Source: Drechmeria coniospora (lineage: Eukaryota; Ascomycota; Sordariomycetes; Hypocreales; Ophiocordycipitaceae). From it: 64,000 nt of DNA. Location: assembly GCF_001625195.1 (NCBI RefSeq), contig NC_054390.1, positions 2,442,027 through 2,506,026 on the forward strand, written 5' to 3'. Shown piece by piece: positions 22,548 through 35,960 of this stretch. The translations under genes and the position numbers were made by a program. The first letter of the stretch is position 1, and each line of letters opens with the position of its first letter. A model generated the notes under the pieces. The model was not told the DNA's origin. It worked only from the letters and a program-made list of their open reading frames with translations, and made no database searches.

Positions 22548-24959
22548 CACGGTCGAAGCCCTGGGTCGCTGGGAGACCCCGAGGACGGCGCCTGCTGGAT
22601 ATGAAGAATTTTAGTATGATGATGACGATGGCGATGACCCAGACTGGGGTGCGGCGGGACGTGATTGAAATTGATGGTCCGATGGACCCAAGACGTGAAA
22701 TGAGGGTCCGCGCGCCTGTCGGAATGGCTGGATTGCCTGCGCTCCCTGTTCCCTCCCTAGCATTGCGATGCGGCCGGGTATGCACACGCATGGCCAGGCT
22801 CGGTGCGAAGCTGGACGCTGACTGCATAATACGGCGGGCTGGGGTGTGGGCGGTTTCGACAGCGCTCGCGCAGGTAGGTGCGGTCATACGTGATCCCTCG
22901 AGCCGGTCCGACTCGGCAGACGCAGCCAGCCACCCGGTGGAAGGATGTCGGATGGACCGAGGCGCGTGTGACCAACGGCGTCGTCCACGGTCGTGACTCG
23001 TGCCACCTGTGAGCTTGCAGCAACGTACGAGCACGAATCGCAATATATCGCAATATTGGGTGGCGAAGCAATGGCAAACGAAGCTGTGCGGTGGCAACGA
23101 CGTCTCATGGCCGGTGTTGCAGTGTTCGTTCGGCATGCCTGCCTCCCTCTACGTCCTCGTGCCGTCTCGGAGATGGAAGGGTGTTTGTGAGTGGCATGTG
23201 AGCGTATTCTATACGATGAAGGTATGCATGGTGGGCGTGGTGCCGGACACAAATGTTCCCTACACGCGTTTCCCGCGAGATGACCTACCCTAGAGTGCGG
23301 ATCACTCCTTGGCAAGTCCAGCGACATCGTGGCCAACGAGTGCCCTTGACGTCGGCCACTGTCGAGCCTGCACATGCAATCGATGGGTGCCTACATGCAC
23401 AGCTTGCGCCTGGCCTAAAAACCTGGCTCCGTTTCCATCTGGCACGACGTGCGAGGGAGCGGTTCGAGGTTAGGTTCGGCGACGTTGCACCAAACTCGCA
23501 CCATGTCCGTCGACGACAAGCTTGAGACATTTCATCGGAAGGGGGCAGCAGGCGTTGAGTTCGTGTGATGACGAGGGCCTTTTTTTTTAATAAAAAAAAA
23601 ATGAAAAAGAAAGGCCGTAAACCGGCTGCCGATGATGTTCGGAACGGGCGTGCCGCAGGAGGCGGGAGGAACAGGAGGCTGCTCACTTTCACTTGTTTTT
23701 GCATCCAGGCCAAGGGGACGGAGACGGTGGCGGCGCCAAGGTCGCAGTTTCCTGCGGATGATAAACGTAGGCCGGATGGCGAAGATGCCATCTCCATCCG
23801 TCTGTCTGGGTCATGTTTCTCGCTCTGTCCTTTGGCTGGATTTCCTGATCGGCTCGCTGTCCTTGGCTGTGGTTGCTGTGACACAATCGCGAGAGTGGGT
23901 GGGACGGGTATCGTGCATGTCCATCCTCGGTACCATCTCGCACACACTACCATGCATGTAGATGTATGCAGGTGCATGTAGGGGTATGCATATGCGCTCA
24001 TCTTTTTCCTCATCGGGAGCCGCTTCATTCGTGTCGAGCCTCGATGGAAGTAGGTTGCCGCCGCGAATGGGCGGGCCGGCATGGCTCATGGCAAGTGAAA
24101 CTGATGGGCCAGCCTCTCAAGATCGAATCGAGACGGGAATGTGTACTCTGGGGACTGGTAGCGATAAGCACACTTGCACCCATGCATGCCGTGAAATTTG
24201 TCCGCTTTCGCATTTTCCCCCTCTGTCGCCCCGCCCTCGGTCCTGCTCCCAGCGATCCGTACGGCGTCGCTCGGACACGGGGCCGGACGGCGGTGGGGAT
24301 GGGGCGGTGGCTGCCCGGTCGGCGGTTAATGACGTACCAGTCCCCGTACCTACCTGTAAGTACCGACCGAGCACCAAAACCGCCAGGGGCGGACTCCGTA
24401 GATGATGTTCGCATCACTTGCCCCCAAATCTGAATGGAGATGAGTCTATTATCGGGCGCTAACCGTAGGGATTCATTGCGACGGTAGCAGACTGAATTCC
24501 TAGCGAGATACCCGCCCAGGTACGGTGGATGGCCGAAGCTTGACTGGAACATCGCGTACATGCTCAGCCCAACCTTGCCCTCCCCCCCCTGCTGGATATC
24601 AGCACGTATTCGGTACGTACGCAATCGGTATCCCGTTCGCCCCTTGCCTGGGAGCACCCGACTAGTAGTCAAACGGACGGCAGCCCGGGTGTACGGGACG
24701 AGTGGTTGGTGACGGCCATGGTGGCATGGAACCAGTGGATCGACCCTGCGTCCGGGACGTCATTGTCACCCTCAATCTTCCTTCTCTCCACCCCTCCTCC
24801 TGCATCTGCTTCATCCGAGGCGAAGGTGAGAGGGTGAGGATGGAAGAACCCCGTCCTTGCTTCATGCCCAGCGGTGTGATCATAACAGTAGTACTGTTTG
24901 ACAGACAGACACGCATGGCACTGACTCCCAACTCCATGCAGGACGATACTATTCGCTAC

Positions 24960-25450
24960 TAAGGTGTTACACCAGCAGGAATGAGCTGTACAGTGCTTTA
25001 CACACTACAAAGGTACGGCCGCGAGAACAAATACTACCTGTAATGTACCATCAGGACATGTACATCTACAGTGCTCCCTACCTAGATAACCAGCTGTCCG
25101 TGCAAGTATAAGTACTGTACGAACTGTACTCCGTACAGGAACGAGCATTGCCAAGTACAAAGGTGCACAAGTACTTACTCCGTACAGTGCATGTACTTGC
25201 AATAATAGTGCAAGGGACCGAGATGGAATCAGGCTCCGCTCGCCAATCTGATCAATCGGCGAGAGGTTTGGCCCTCTCGAGAATTGGCCCCCACCGACGT
25301 GCATGTCTTTGTTACGTTGACTTGTACTCCGTACAAGTACTGTACTGTAATATCACAGCACTGTACGGAGCACGGAGTATTAATACATGTACTTACTCCG
25401 TACTCCGTACCTGCAATATATTACTCCGTACTCCGTACTCCGTAACGATA
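24960..25450. repeat. GTAC-rich palindromic island
   Basis: ACTCCGTAC, GTACGGAG, ACTTACTCCGTAC and TACATGTAC words are packed here. At 25420-25444 the heptamer ACTCCGT is tandemly repeated, which suggests growth by slippage. Confidence 0.75.
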
Positions 25451-25875
25451 TTTCCACTCGTCCATGCCTGATCATCCCTTCAGGACATCGACCCATCCTT
25501 GTGGGCAATGTTTCTTCCCTTGTCCACCTCACTTCACATTCGCCTCCTCCTCCTTTGAATTCCTGCATCCATCCTGACACCTCACTCTCACACCGAATCG
25601 GGAATCGGATTTGATCGTCGACAGCTCGCATCTGACCCCTGGACTAGCCTCGGCGGTGTCTGGTCCATGGTCCATCTCCATCTGTACCCATTGAAATTGA
25701 CGGGATTCTATTACTTCGTACATTCGTTCACCCCCCGTCCCTTTGCCAGCGCCTTCATTCCGATCCATGCCCAGCCAGGCTTGCCCAGCCGAAGCCCACC
25801 CCCAATGTTGCTCGTGAGAGCTCGGTGGTTGTCATCCCCGGTCTAAGCCCAATATTAATCGTACTCGTACAGCTT

Positions 25876-25909
25876 CCCCCCCCCCCCCCCCCCCCCCCCC
25901 GCCCCCCCC
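25876..25909 (+). repeat. Poly-C tract
   Basis: Twenty-five consecutive C, one G, then eight C. Such a tract can form G-quadruplex or i-motif structures and is error-prone in sequencing, so its length may be inexact. Confidence 0.9.
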
Positions 25910-26060
25910 GTTCGTCCGCCACGTCCATGTCCGCCGTTATGCGTCCGAAAGATGCGAGCCATCCGTTGACCTTGGATGCTCTTGGGAGCGATGGAAATAT
26001 CAAATCCAACCAACGCCACGCCGCTCTATGCCCCCATGCCTTGTACCCCATGGTCTATAC

Positions 26061-26130
26061 TATGCTCGATGCCCGATACTCGATGCCTTATGCTCGATGC
26101 CCTATGCTCGATGCCCGATACTCGATGCCC
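26061..26130 (+). repeat. 14-bp minisatellite, five copies
   Basis: Five head-to-tail units of TATGCTCGATGCCC or its variant GATACTCGATGCC(C/T), in the order A-B-A-A-B. No gene overlaps it that I can support. Confidence 0.9.
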
Positions 26131-26660
26131 GTCCCGCCAGTACCCCTCTGTTGAGGGAAGGAGCTCGCCGATGCCGGATGTCCCTGCATCGTCGAGGAAT
26201 GCCAACAGGGAAGGTCGTCGACTATCCAACCAGATTTGTGAATCTGAGCCGCCTTTTCCGCCATGCCGCATCGTCTCGTCGTGCCTCGTGTGAGCAGCGG
26301 AAGATGGTGAGAGCGACAACAACCGAGGACGCAGGCGGGAGGCGGGGACGGCATCGCCACGGCAGTTGCACTGGTCCAAGTGCATGGGCAGGTTATCCCA
26401 CTCTCTCACTCCGTCTCGCCACGTCCCAGCCGCGAGCCCTCATAGCCTCGTCCTCCACGCAGGAACCGCCACCGCGGCAGCGTCCGAGGTCGCGCCCTGC
26501 CGGCCGAAGCTTCTCGAGGCAGCGTGAGCCCCGCTGCTCTTGTGCATCTCCATCGTGCGATGCCCACCGGCGCAAAGTCTCGCCCGCCCGTCGTCGGAGC
26601 CGTCGTAGTCGCCCTCGACCAGGGAAGAGAATGGACTTCAGACGGACGAGGATCGTTTCT

Positions 26661-27902
26661 TCAGCCAGAACCAGCAGCGTCACCGGTGTCGGCGGCAGAA
26701 TCCGCTTCCCCCGCCGAGTCGAAGAGGTCGAGGCATTCTTCGAGGACTGGTTGGGCTCCTGTGTTAGCATCCCTGCACCGTGATTCGACCGAAAAGGTCA
26801 CGTACTGCTCTCGATCTGCTCCTCCCAAACACCGTACTGGTAGTCGACGAGGCCCTGCCGCTCAATGCCGTCGCATAGCCGAACGAGCTCGTCGCCCATC
26901 TTCTTGACCGTCTCCTCCGACATGAGACCCTGCGACCTCCCCGCCTGCTGACCGGACTCCATGGCCGTCTTTTGCTGCAAGCCCAGGGCGAGCCATGCGT
27001 GGTTGAAGTCGTCCCAGAGCTTGATCCGTTCGTCATGGAGGCTCGCGTCGTCCTGACTGAGTCCTGCTTCTGTTCTTAGCCACATTCCGTCCGAGAGGGG
27101 GCGCCGTCCGGGGCGCCGGATGGGCATCCATACCGAGGTCCGCCACCTGCGTCAGGAGCCAGTTGGACAAGCTCAGGAGCGTCTCGGCCGCGTTCTCGAG
27201 GGATCCCGTCTTCACATCCTCGAGGACGCTCCCCAGCTGCCTCTGGTAGTCCGCCCACTTCTCCTCGAGGGCCGAGTCGAGATAGGCCTGGCCGTCAGAG
27301 ACGCCTGCCGGCTGCTGCTGCTGTTGCTGCATCGTGTTCACGCCGGCCATGCTGCCACCGTACACCATCGAGGTCTGCTGTTGAAAGGCGTCGGATGGTG
27401 CGCCCGCCGAGTTCTGGCTGGGGTGCTGCAGGCCCGCCGTTGCCGCCGTGCCCGCTTCGGCGCTGAAGTAGGTCGAGGCAGCGTCGGGTGTCATCATCTG
27501 CATGGCGGCTTGCTGACGCTGTGAAAACTGTTGTGTATCGTACACAGCCGCCTGTGTGTTCGTATGCGCAACGTTGTACATCATCAAACCTGCGTTGTAG
27601 TTCCCGAAGCTTTGACCTTGGGCCCGCCCGTCCGAGCCGTAGTCTTGCTGTCCGTAGGCCATGTTCGACGGCGTAAAGGACGCCTGGGCCTCCTGGTAGT
27701 AGGGGCTGTAGGTGCCGGCGACGCCTATGCTCCGCGGCGTCGCCGGTGACGTGCTAAGCGGTGCCGGCCGATACCTCTCCGGGCCGGTTTGCGTCATCGA
27801 CCTGCCCTGCGTCGGGGGAACCTGGAGCGGGTATCTCGGCAGAGATGTCTGGTGCGCAGGCGCTTCATTCTGCCTCCTCCCGGCCCGGCTCGTGTCGTCC
27901 AT
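26661..27902 (-). CDS. Uncharacterised fungal protein with polyQ/low-complexity N-terminus and helical C-terminus
   Basis: Three exons, 27902-27134, 27063-26806 and 26758-26661, encode 374 aa. Intron 1 is 70 nt; intron 2 is 47 nt and has a clean CTAACACAG branch/acceptor. The frame is kept at both joins (VADLG-LSQDDASLHDERIK and EEQIES-RAQPVLEECLDLFDS). Residues 1-200 are Gln/Ser/Ala/Pro/Tyr-rich, with a Q7 run in NTMQQQQQQQP-like sequence. From about 205 on the protein is acidic and helical (ALEEKWADYQRQLGSVLEDV, SEETVKKMGDELVRLCDGIE). There is no catalytic motif, signal peptide or membrane span. I do not recognise a named family; the regular C-terminal helical part suggests a conserved interaction domain. 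Confidence 0.8.
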
Positions 27903-29219
27903 GGCTCCGAGCGTCCGAGTCTCCCCAACGGTCGATCGCCGTGCCCACCCCTACGCAACGGGCGGTGTTGGCACCCGTACGGACGGAATCGAAAACGGCC
28001 GAGGCTGCTTCGCGTCTTATTCGAGCAGCGCCGCCCCGCGGCCTCTTGGCCAACACCACTGCCGCGGACAAGGTCGTTCCGATAACAAAGCGGTAGTCGA
28101 CGGCCGGCGGGACGAGCGATGGTCGTATGCCCCCCGTCAACTCGCACCGGCACTTATCAAGCAACAAGGCAGTCTTTCAACGTCGTTGACGAATGGCTCG
28201 ATCTGGTGGACGTCGGCGCGTTGCGTCACCCCCTCCTGGCCGGATGGCCCTTCTCACTCCGGACTCGTATGGGATCGAATACGAATACTCGGAAGGACTC
28301 GTGTAAAGGAATGAAGCGGCGTAGGCAGACTGGTGACTCGGACGGACTCGAGGAGGCCGGCTGTCTTCACAACGAGATGAATTCAACCGAACCAAAGTGC
28401 GAGATCGGGATTCATGCCACCAAAGACAGACAGAAACGGATAGAAAAAAGGCCGGGTAGGTGTCGAGCCCTCGATCGATGGACAGAGAGAGACGGGCCTG
28501 CTGGCAGATGGCGAGAGAATGGTACTCGGTACTCGGTACTCGGTACGCACTTGTACTCCGAGTGTGCAGCACCGGGGAGTATTAGTGCTCGCTCGCAAGT
28601 ACGTGTGTGCAGTGCTTGCATGCCCCGTGCCGTACGTAGACTCTGGTCGTCTGGTGAAGTTGAAGCAGTTATCGGCACAAGTCGTCGACTTTTCCACGCA
28701 CGTCGTGCTCGTGCTTGCGTTGCAGGTTACAAGGCGAGGCAACGAAACATGAGGAAGGAAGGCAGCTGCCTACTAGTACGTCCTGTACTAGGCCTGTTTG
28801 ATGCTACAGGCGTAGGCGGGTGGTAGGTGCTAGCAGTTAGTGTCAGTGTTAGCACGGAGAGTAGTATCTGCTTGTACGAGTACACCATCTCGTACACTTG
28901 GCTGGAATTGCTCTCACGACTCGTGCTGGGAGGATCCCGGACATGCCATGCAAAGTGTGCCCCAGCATGACAACCTTCGCCCCTGCCCGATCTGCTGGGG
29001 CCCGGGGGGCACCAAGGTAGCCTCGCCAGGGTCTAAGTGGCTGACGATGCGGCGCCGAGTCAGGCTGCAAAGGTACTATTGCTGCGTGTCGCGTAAGTGT
29101 GCGTGTAAAGTGCAAGACACTGTGCACACTTACGGCACTTGGCTGTACTCGCAAGCGATATGGATACATCTGCTTGCACGTACGCATCAGTGCGTTGGCA
29201 AGTATCTACCGCTAGTGCC

Positions 29220-31310
29220 TCCGAGTACAGATAACGGTGCACGAGTACGGAGCAATACTGTAAGGGGCGGAACCCAGATTCGTCTACATGCCCATGTTCG
29301 AGTGCGCTGAAACGATCGGGTAGGATGGAGCGCGGTCTCAAAAGTCTTGGACTAATCGATTCGACTCGACCGACGAGGCGAAACCGACGAGGCAAAACGA
29401 CTGGTGCGTGCAGCCTTGGCCGAATATGGTAGGTAGCTTAGCACCTAGTATTCTACCGCCGCCGGTGCAATGTGAGTGTTACCCCCAAGCGCACATGAAG
29501 ATGTAAGTACGGAGCAATTACAACTACGATGATACCTGCACAAGGATACCTGTACGAGCAAGCAAGCAAGTACATGTACTTCCTCACCTGGCTTCGTACT
29601 TGTACAGCGCGCACCATGTACTTGTGGTATTGGTATCCGGCAGTGTGTCAGCAGGTACCAATACTCCGTACCGCGCGCGTATGTACGGAGTACTGTGCAG
29701 ACAATACAGCACCAAGTCGTACGTACCAAGTACTCGTACAGTATAGCATTGGGCTTGGAGAGACGTGAGCAGTCGCCGACGGTCCTAGGAGTACCGATGT
29801 CTTATCCAGCAACCGTTTCCGCGTGCCTGGGCCCGCCGGCCTAGAGTCCAACGGCACGACGCAGCTACTCCCATGCACATGCATGCACGTCATTGACGCG
29901 GGCCGGCATGGGACTGTTGGCGGTGCTGCCTTGGAGGGCCTCGTGCTTGGGCGCGAGAAGGAGTCATGGCAGCAAGCGATCAATGTACGACAGCGCTCGG
30001 GTAAGCACGACGGCACCCAGCGGCCGAGAAGGTCATGGACCACGCGCGGCCAGCAGAGAGGCAGCTGACATGTTCCAGGGAGCGCAACTGGCCGAAGGGT
30101 TGGCCGCCTGGTGGCTCTAAGTACTGTAGGGGTCGGGACCCGCTAAGAGGCAAATCGCGTTTCGACGTGACCCGGACGCCGACGGCACTAGGGACAGAGT
30201 TTACTCGAGATTGCTCCAAGGCTCTCGCTTCCATTGCACTGGAAGGACAAGCGGTGGGGTTATGGCGCAGGGCACGTCCGTCCACTGACCGATGAAAGGC
30301 CATCGTCGAGTGTGGCTTGCCACTTTTGGGGGCCATCAGCCGTGACCAGCATGCGCCGCAGCCGAAGGATAGGGTAGGAACCATGTACCTACTTACAGTA
30401 CGTACTTACAGTACTTACATGTAAGTGGTAAGTACCAAGTCAGGTACCCGCGGTGTGCACTCGTACTCGCAAGTACTGTACACCGTGGTAATTACTTGCC
30501 GCTTCGTGCCTGGTAGTCAGTTGCTGGTCCCTTCGCATGGATGTGCACGTTCTTTCGCGCAATCGACTTATGCAGTACGGAGTACGGATGCCGAGCATTC
30601 GTTACTCGACCCAAAACCGATCAGGAGCGCGCTCGATGGACACAAGGAGAACGAGGCCGGTCATGCGGTAACTCGGCGGCGTGACGGACAGGGTGAAGCT
30701 GAGGCACATGGTTCGGCAACGCCCCGGCCCTGATGAACTGACTGACCTGACCTGACCGCACGTGCTGGGGCCTTCCTTCAAGCCGATGACATTATCTGGT
30801 CCTGTCATGTTGGGCATCTGGCCTGGTTCGCCTTGCTTCAGCTGTGACCGACTGCCTTGACAAGAATCATTCGCCAATGGCTCTGCGGTGTCTGACGAGG
30901 CAGCTTGTTGGGCTGAGGCGAAGCTGCGACCAATGGAGCAGAGTGACCGGCATGCCGCATAGAAGGGCGGCAGGTCAGCCGAAAACCAAGTGTGTTGTTG
31001 TTGTACGGAGTACTACGGAGTGCTTGGTATTCATTCGTACTGTACGGAGTACTTACCCATCAGCTACAGGTACCAAGGTACCAGGTAGGTACTCCTGCTG
31101 GCGCTTGTACCAATCATGCGGCTGCTGGCGGAATACGCACATCAAGCACCTGCAGAAAATGCCCAGTATGGAGTACATGTGCACATGCTGCCACAGATGG
31201 ATGTAGGTTCCTGGTACTCCGTACTCCGTACGGAGAACTGCACACACGTGCTTCGTGTTCACCGAAAGACACGGTATTACTCGCTGCGCAGATACTCGTG
31301 CGTAATGTAA
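29220..31310. repeat. Cluster of GTAC-rich patches
   Basis: Patches at 29220-29740, 30380-30600 and 31000-31310 hold CAAGTACTGTACACC, GTACGGAGTACTACGGAGT, ACTCCGTACTCCGTACGGAG (31217-31236) and TACCAAGGTACCAGGTAGGTA words. Unique DNA separates them. Confidence 0.65.
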
Positions 31311-33559
31311 GTACAGCACCTGCGCATGGACGAGGCGATGGCTGGCCGGCCCTGACCACTCTGGCCGCTACAGCGCATGAATGAGACAGAGCCCCCAGCT
31401 TTGACCTGGAGCGGCCAGTGCTCTCTCTTTTGCGTCTTTCCATCGAGCCCTTCCACCAACAGGGCGCCTGTGGTAAATTGCTCAGGCTCTCGACTTGGCC
31501 GCGATCGGGCATCATGTCGTTTCAGCGTCGCCGTGCTGTCCTTGCGCCCATCGTGCCCGATTTGGATGGAGAATGCTGCCATCGGCCAAGGGTCGGCTGA
31601 GGGCATTGTGGTCCCGCCGTACGGCTACGTCAAAGTCGCTCTCTCTAACCAGCACTAGTATCTTCTGCACGTGTACTCCGTACTTTCAGTACACTCCGTA
31701 CGCACAGCCAGGAGTACGCGCACAGGTATTTGTGCATACTTGCATGTGCTGCTATGTGGTGCATGTATTATTACTGTACTTGAGAGTAGCAAAGCTAGAA
31801 ATGGTACGCATGCATGTACGTGTATTACCAAGTGCGAGTATTCCGTCGCAAATGCCAAGAGGTGCGAATGGACGCGTTAGCCTGCCAAGCCGTTGTGCAT
31901 GATCACGATCGGGAGACCTTTTGGCTAGTGCGAGGAGTCGGGCGAAGCGAGAAGCAGTACCCCCATACCGAGAGCCTGGGATCGAAGCCACAATGCGAAA
32001 GACCCTCCCGATCGGTTTATTTTTTTTTGCCTGGGTGCGCCGCCAATGGAAGATACTTTAATGCCAGCGCCGCATGTGTGTTACGGAGTGCTCCGTAAGT
32101 ACCCGTACTTCCTGAACCCATCTCTGGGACGTTGGAATTGGATACCTGATCAATTGATCGAAAGCATACGCAAACAAAGGAAAATAAGGGAATTATTCGC
32201 ACTTGCATGGAGTCCTGTACACCAAACCAACACACATCTACTTACGCACTTGCATGTAAATATCACTTGCAGTACGAGGGGGGCAAGGGGAAAATAATCC
32301 CTTGCACAGCGAGACCTGGAGGGGCGACGAAAAGGGGGGAGGGGGGGAGACCACGACATGGACCGGGGATGTGCAACACGATGGTGCACGCTGTGGCTAG
32401 TGCGGACAGATGGAGCACAAAGGATCTCTCGTCCAAAATTGATCAGTTGGTTGACTGCCCACCCACCCAGCCAGTTGACCTGTGGCAATATTTTAACGCA
32501 GAATAGCAGCCGCCGTGTCCAGAATGCAGGACTCTGGTGGCTCCGCAGCGGCAGCTCGCCGACCAACCGAGTTGTACTTGTCTGACATTGATTTCTCGCA
32601 AGTGCAACGGAATCGGCACTTGACCACTGGCGAGGAGCAAGCATGATGGAGGAATAAATATTGTCTCGAACCATCGGCTAACAGACATTTCGCCTGATGT
32701 GTGTGTGGGGAGCTTGCAGCCATGTCAGCGTTGTTAAGGTCGAGGCCAAAAAAAAAAAAGGCTGTTCACATGTGTGCCTTAATGTAACATTGCGTAATTA
32801 CCAAGTACATGTACGGAGTACCTGCTGTACGAGAGCATTTCCGAAACGCTTTTGAAAAAAAAAAGCCACAGTCGGGAGGGTTGCCGCGTACTGTACTGTA
32901 GGTGTTGTCGCTCAGATTCCCCAGGAAGCGAAACGACATGTGCCGAGGTGTGGGCGTGTGGCACGTTGGTAATCCCTGCATACTCGCTGCTCAGGTGTCA
33001 AGGCGCACGATCCGCGGGCAGCCATTAGTAACTCCAATCCAACACAAGACTCCACTGAACACTCTTCTGAACCCACTCGCTCCTGGAACGGTGACGAAAA
33101 TGATGAGCTGGAGAAGCAGCATCGAGTTCTCGAACGCAACGTGAACCCAACGTGGGAGGGGCAGGTACGAGACGAGCACAAGTGGTGTGAGGTATGTACG
33201 GTACTGGTACTGTAGTTGTACAAGTCCAAGTACATGCGTGTAAGTACTTGTACTGCGCACTTTGCTCCGTGGCTGGCTGGACGGACATGTCCATCTTGCC
33301 AGCCGGCTGTCCTTGCATGTATTGCAATGCATGAAGAAGAATTTCCGTTTTGCGGAAAGCTTGCGTATTGTACGGAGAACCTGAGTGCCTATTCATAGGT
33401 CCGTATGTGTGCTCCGTACCGGTGCGAGAGCTCACACGCCACCATTGCCGCGGAGAACGCGGAATGCGCTTGCAGTTTATTTTAAAATCACTCCGGAGAG
33501 GAAGGGACAGGAGCCTGCCTGCCTACCAATCTCCTTATCGAAAGGCACGTTCACCATGT

Positions 33560-34690
33560 TTCCCGTTTGGTACGGAGTAAGTATGGAGGAAAATGACCGT
33601 ACTCAGGTGTGTTGCAGTTGTACTGTGGTATATACATTACTTGGTATTATTAATAATAGTACAGAGAACCTGACCATTCGATTCTGATAGGTAATTACTT
33701 GCACCAGCCCAGGTGCCTAAGTAAGTACTTAGTACTTATACGTGCGGATGCCAGTGGACTGTGTACTGTACATGTACATGTGCTGTACTCCGTGCTGTAG
33801 GTGCAAGTAAGTACATGGCACTAGTAGCGACTGCTTAGCTGAACCTGTACCAGTACGGAGTGCTCCGTTCTCCGTACTTGTACTTAAGTGGATTTGTTAG
33901 TACATGTACTGTACGTACTTGCTCCGTACCAAGTGCTTACAGTAAAAGTACGCTGTATACTTAATCACTGTCCTTGGCAGCCACCTCGGACTCCGTGTGC
34001 CTACTACAGTACGAACTGCTATGCGACCTGCTGGCACCATACTTGTACATGCTATGACTGGGAATTTTTACCGGTATCTTAGACGTGCGAAATTCACGGA
34101 CTGAGTTGCATTACGCAATCTGCAAGCAAGGCGCAAGCATGGAGTACATGTACCAGTATAGTATACTTAGGCACACTAGCAGATATATAATAGTTGTATG
34201 TACTAAGGAGACCAAGGTACTCAGGCACTTCGTTCAACTACAGTAAGTACCTACTTACTTGCATGTACAAGTAGGTGTAAGCACTGTACTTGCATGTTCG
34301 ACGAAACGTGGGCTGACTACGGAGTACGGAGTTCTTGCCCTGTACAACCTTGGTACCTACGACTAGGAACCTGCCAGTACCTACCAAGGTGCATTATTTC
34401 GCCGATGCGTACCTTGGTACCTACAAGAGGCACCTACAAGTAGGCAGGCCGATGTACATATACTATACTTGCATGTACCCCGTCCGCTGTACCATTGCTT
34501 CACCTTGGCTGGCCATGCAACTCACAAGTACTTGTAGCTGCTTGCTACCAGGTTGCTCGTTGAGTCGCCCCTGTATTGCATGGCACCGTAGGTGTACTCC
34601 CTAAGTACAAGTACTTGTAGTTTGTCAACGATCCGACTACTAGGTTAGTACTCCGTAGTATCCTAAGTACTAGGTGGTAATCGTGCCTAC
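33560..34690. repeat. Large GTAC-rich palindromic island
   Basis: A nearly continuous 1.1 kb of TACTTAGTACTTA, GTACATGTACATGT, GCTCCGTACC, CTACGGAGTACGGAG and TTGGTACCTAC words. It includes a second word family (CCTTGGTACCTAC/GTAGGTACC near 34345-34450) less common in other islands. Confidence 0.75.
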
Positions 34691-35960
34691 TTCGCACCTG
34701 AGCCTACAAGTAGTTGTACTGCTGCTGTACTTGTGCTGTGCTGTACGTAATGTACATGCCGGTGCTGTAAGTGCTAGTGCAGCTACGTGTCAAGTGCTGG
34801 AACAGCAGCAAGCACGGGCTTCTGCGCCGTTCACGCGTATGCCGTTGCTGCCCATCAGCTCATGCGGGCACCTGCATCAACGTTGCATAAACGATGGGGC
34901 AACCGACAAAGCTTCATTGATTAACTATTCGCACTACTGCCCAATGTACCCGTAAATAATGTGCGTACACAAGCGCATGTACTCCGTACAGTGTAGTGGC
35001 ATGTGCATGTGCGAGAAGATGAGCCCCACGAGCCCCTCATACCAAAGTACGTACACAACACATGTTCTCACCACCCAACTACCGCCCGTTGCCGAGCTTC
35101 TTCAACAAAATCGTCGACGAACTGGATCGAAAACTGGCGCCGATTGCCACGCACCGTGAAACGGCTGGCCAGGCCGAGTTCGGACCGATCTTGGTCTTTG
35201 TTGAACAACATTCCACCCCGAGTACCGGCTCTGCTGCAGGTACATGGAAATAGAAGCACCTTTGCATTTCATTTTCCGGCCACGTGGGATTCTAGATCTT
35301 GGCATCGCCGTCGATGCCATATAATTATTGTCGTCACCAAGACCCGTCGTGTCCAATCTGTCGCCTGTCATCTATGCTCGTCTCAGGTGTCGCTGACAAG
35401 CCATCCTTTGTTGACATTCATCAAGCGATGCATGCCCGGCGCTCCAACAGGTCGCCCGGCCCATCGGTCGGTCGATTGCCAACCGACACGCGGAAGTGTG
35501 CAAGTAGACAAGTTGCTTCGAGAACAGGCCCTGCATCTCGAGATGCCTCAGGCTGTTGGCATGCCGGCCGGCCATCAAAATTATGCCGTCAACGCCTAGT
35601 TGTGGCCACGACGCATCACATGCGTTGTGTCCATTCGTCCATTGCATTCGATATTGCAATGACGTCGCCGACTCCGCAATACCCGGCCCTTCAGGGCAGT
35701 ATCGCTGCGCTTGGCTCCTGTTCGACCAACGGCTTTCCTTGCCGCAACCAAGATATGAACGAAGTGGGTGTGCTTGTGCTCGTACATTGTTCACACCTAA
35801 GATATGTACAGTCGACATGGTACGTTCGGCGGTACCGCGAGCGGCCGCTATCCGGCCGTCGGGCATTGTGCGTGCTGTCCCGCGTGAGCCCACGACGCCC
35901 TCTGCCTGCCCGCCGATTCTTCCCTCCATCCGCCATGTGGGGGAGCGACCGTCTCTCGCA

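Larger units (their letters stand above)
22548..26660. other. 4.1-kb region without a recognisable gene
   Basis: It lies between two convergent genes, so no promoter is required here for either. About 22600-24950 is moderately GC-rich unique DNA with several 80-250-codon frames on both strands; none shows a domain or plausible protein composition. 23576-23605 is a T-run/A-run hairpin. 24960-25450 is a GTAC island with tandem ACTCCGT units (25420-25444). 25876-25909 is an almost pure C tract, and 26061-26130 a 14-bp minisatellite. Non-coding transcripts or decayed mobile DNA are possible. Confidence 0.5.
27903..35960. other. 8-kb region without a supportable gene, GTAC-rich in many patches
   Basis: The left end should hold the promoter of the polyQ-protein gene (27903-28300) and the right end the 3' flank of uS9m. 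Between them I see GTAC/ACTCCGT patches near 28520-28600, 29220-29740, 30380-30600, 31000-31310, 31660-31860, 32060-32270, 32800-32905, 33180-33260, 33560-34690 and 34960-35060, separated by 200-600-nt unique stretches. All open frames are short or have compositions forced by TAC/GTA repeats. No terminal repeats, transposase or tRNA was found. Short A tracts occur at 32749-32759 and 32856-32865. Confidence 0.5.

Noticed and set aside
23565..23981. 138-codon frame beginning after the T/A tract
   Set aside because: Lys run comes from the A tract; the remainder has no domain and competing frames are equally open.
33560..34690. CRISPR-like or satellite array
   Set aside because: The repeated words are short, palindromic and irregularly spaced, without constant repeat-spacer units, and the DNA is fungal.
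35062..35253. 63-codon frame with FFNKIVDELDRKLAPI
   Set aside because: It looks mildly protein-like but is short and isolated, with no splice partners or family match.
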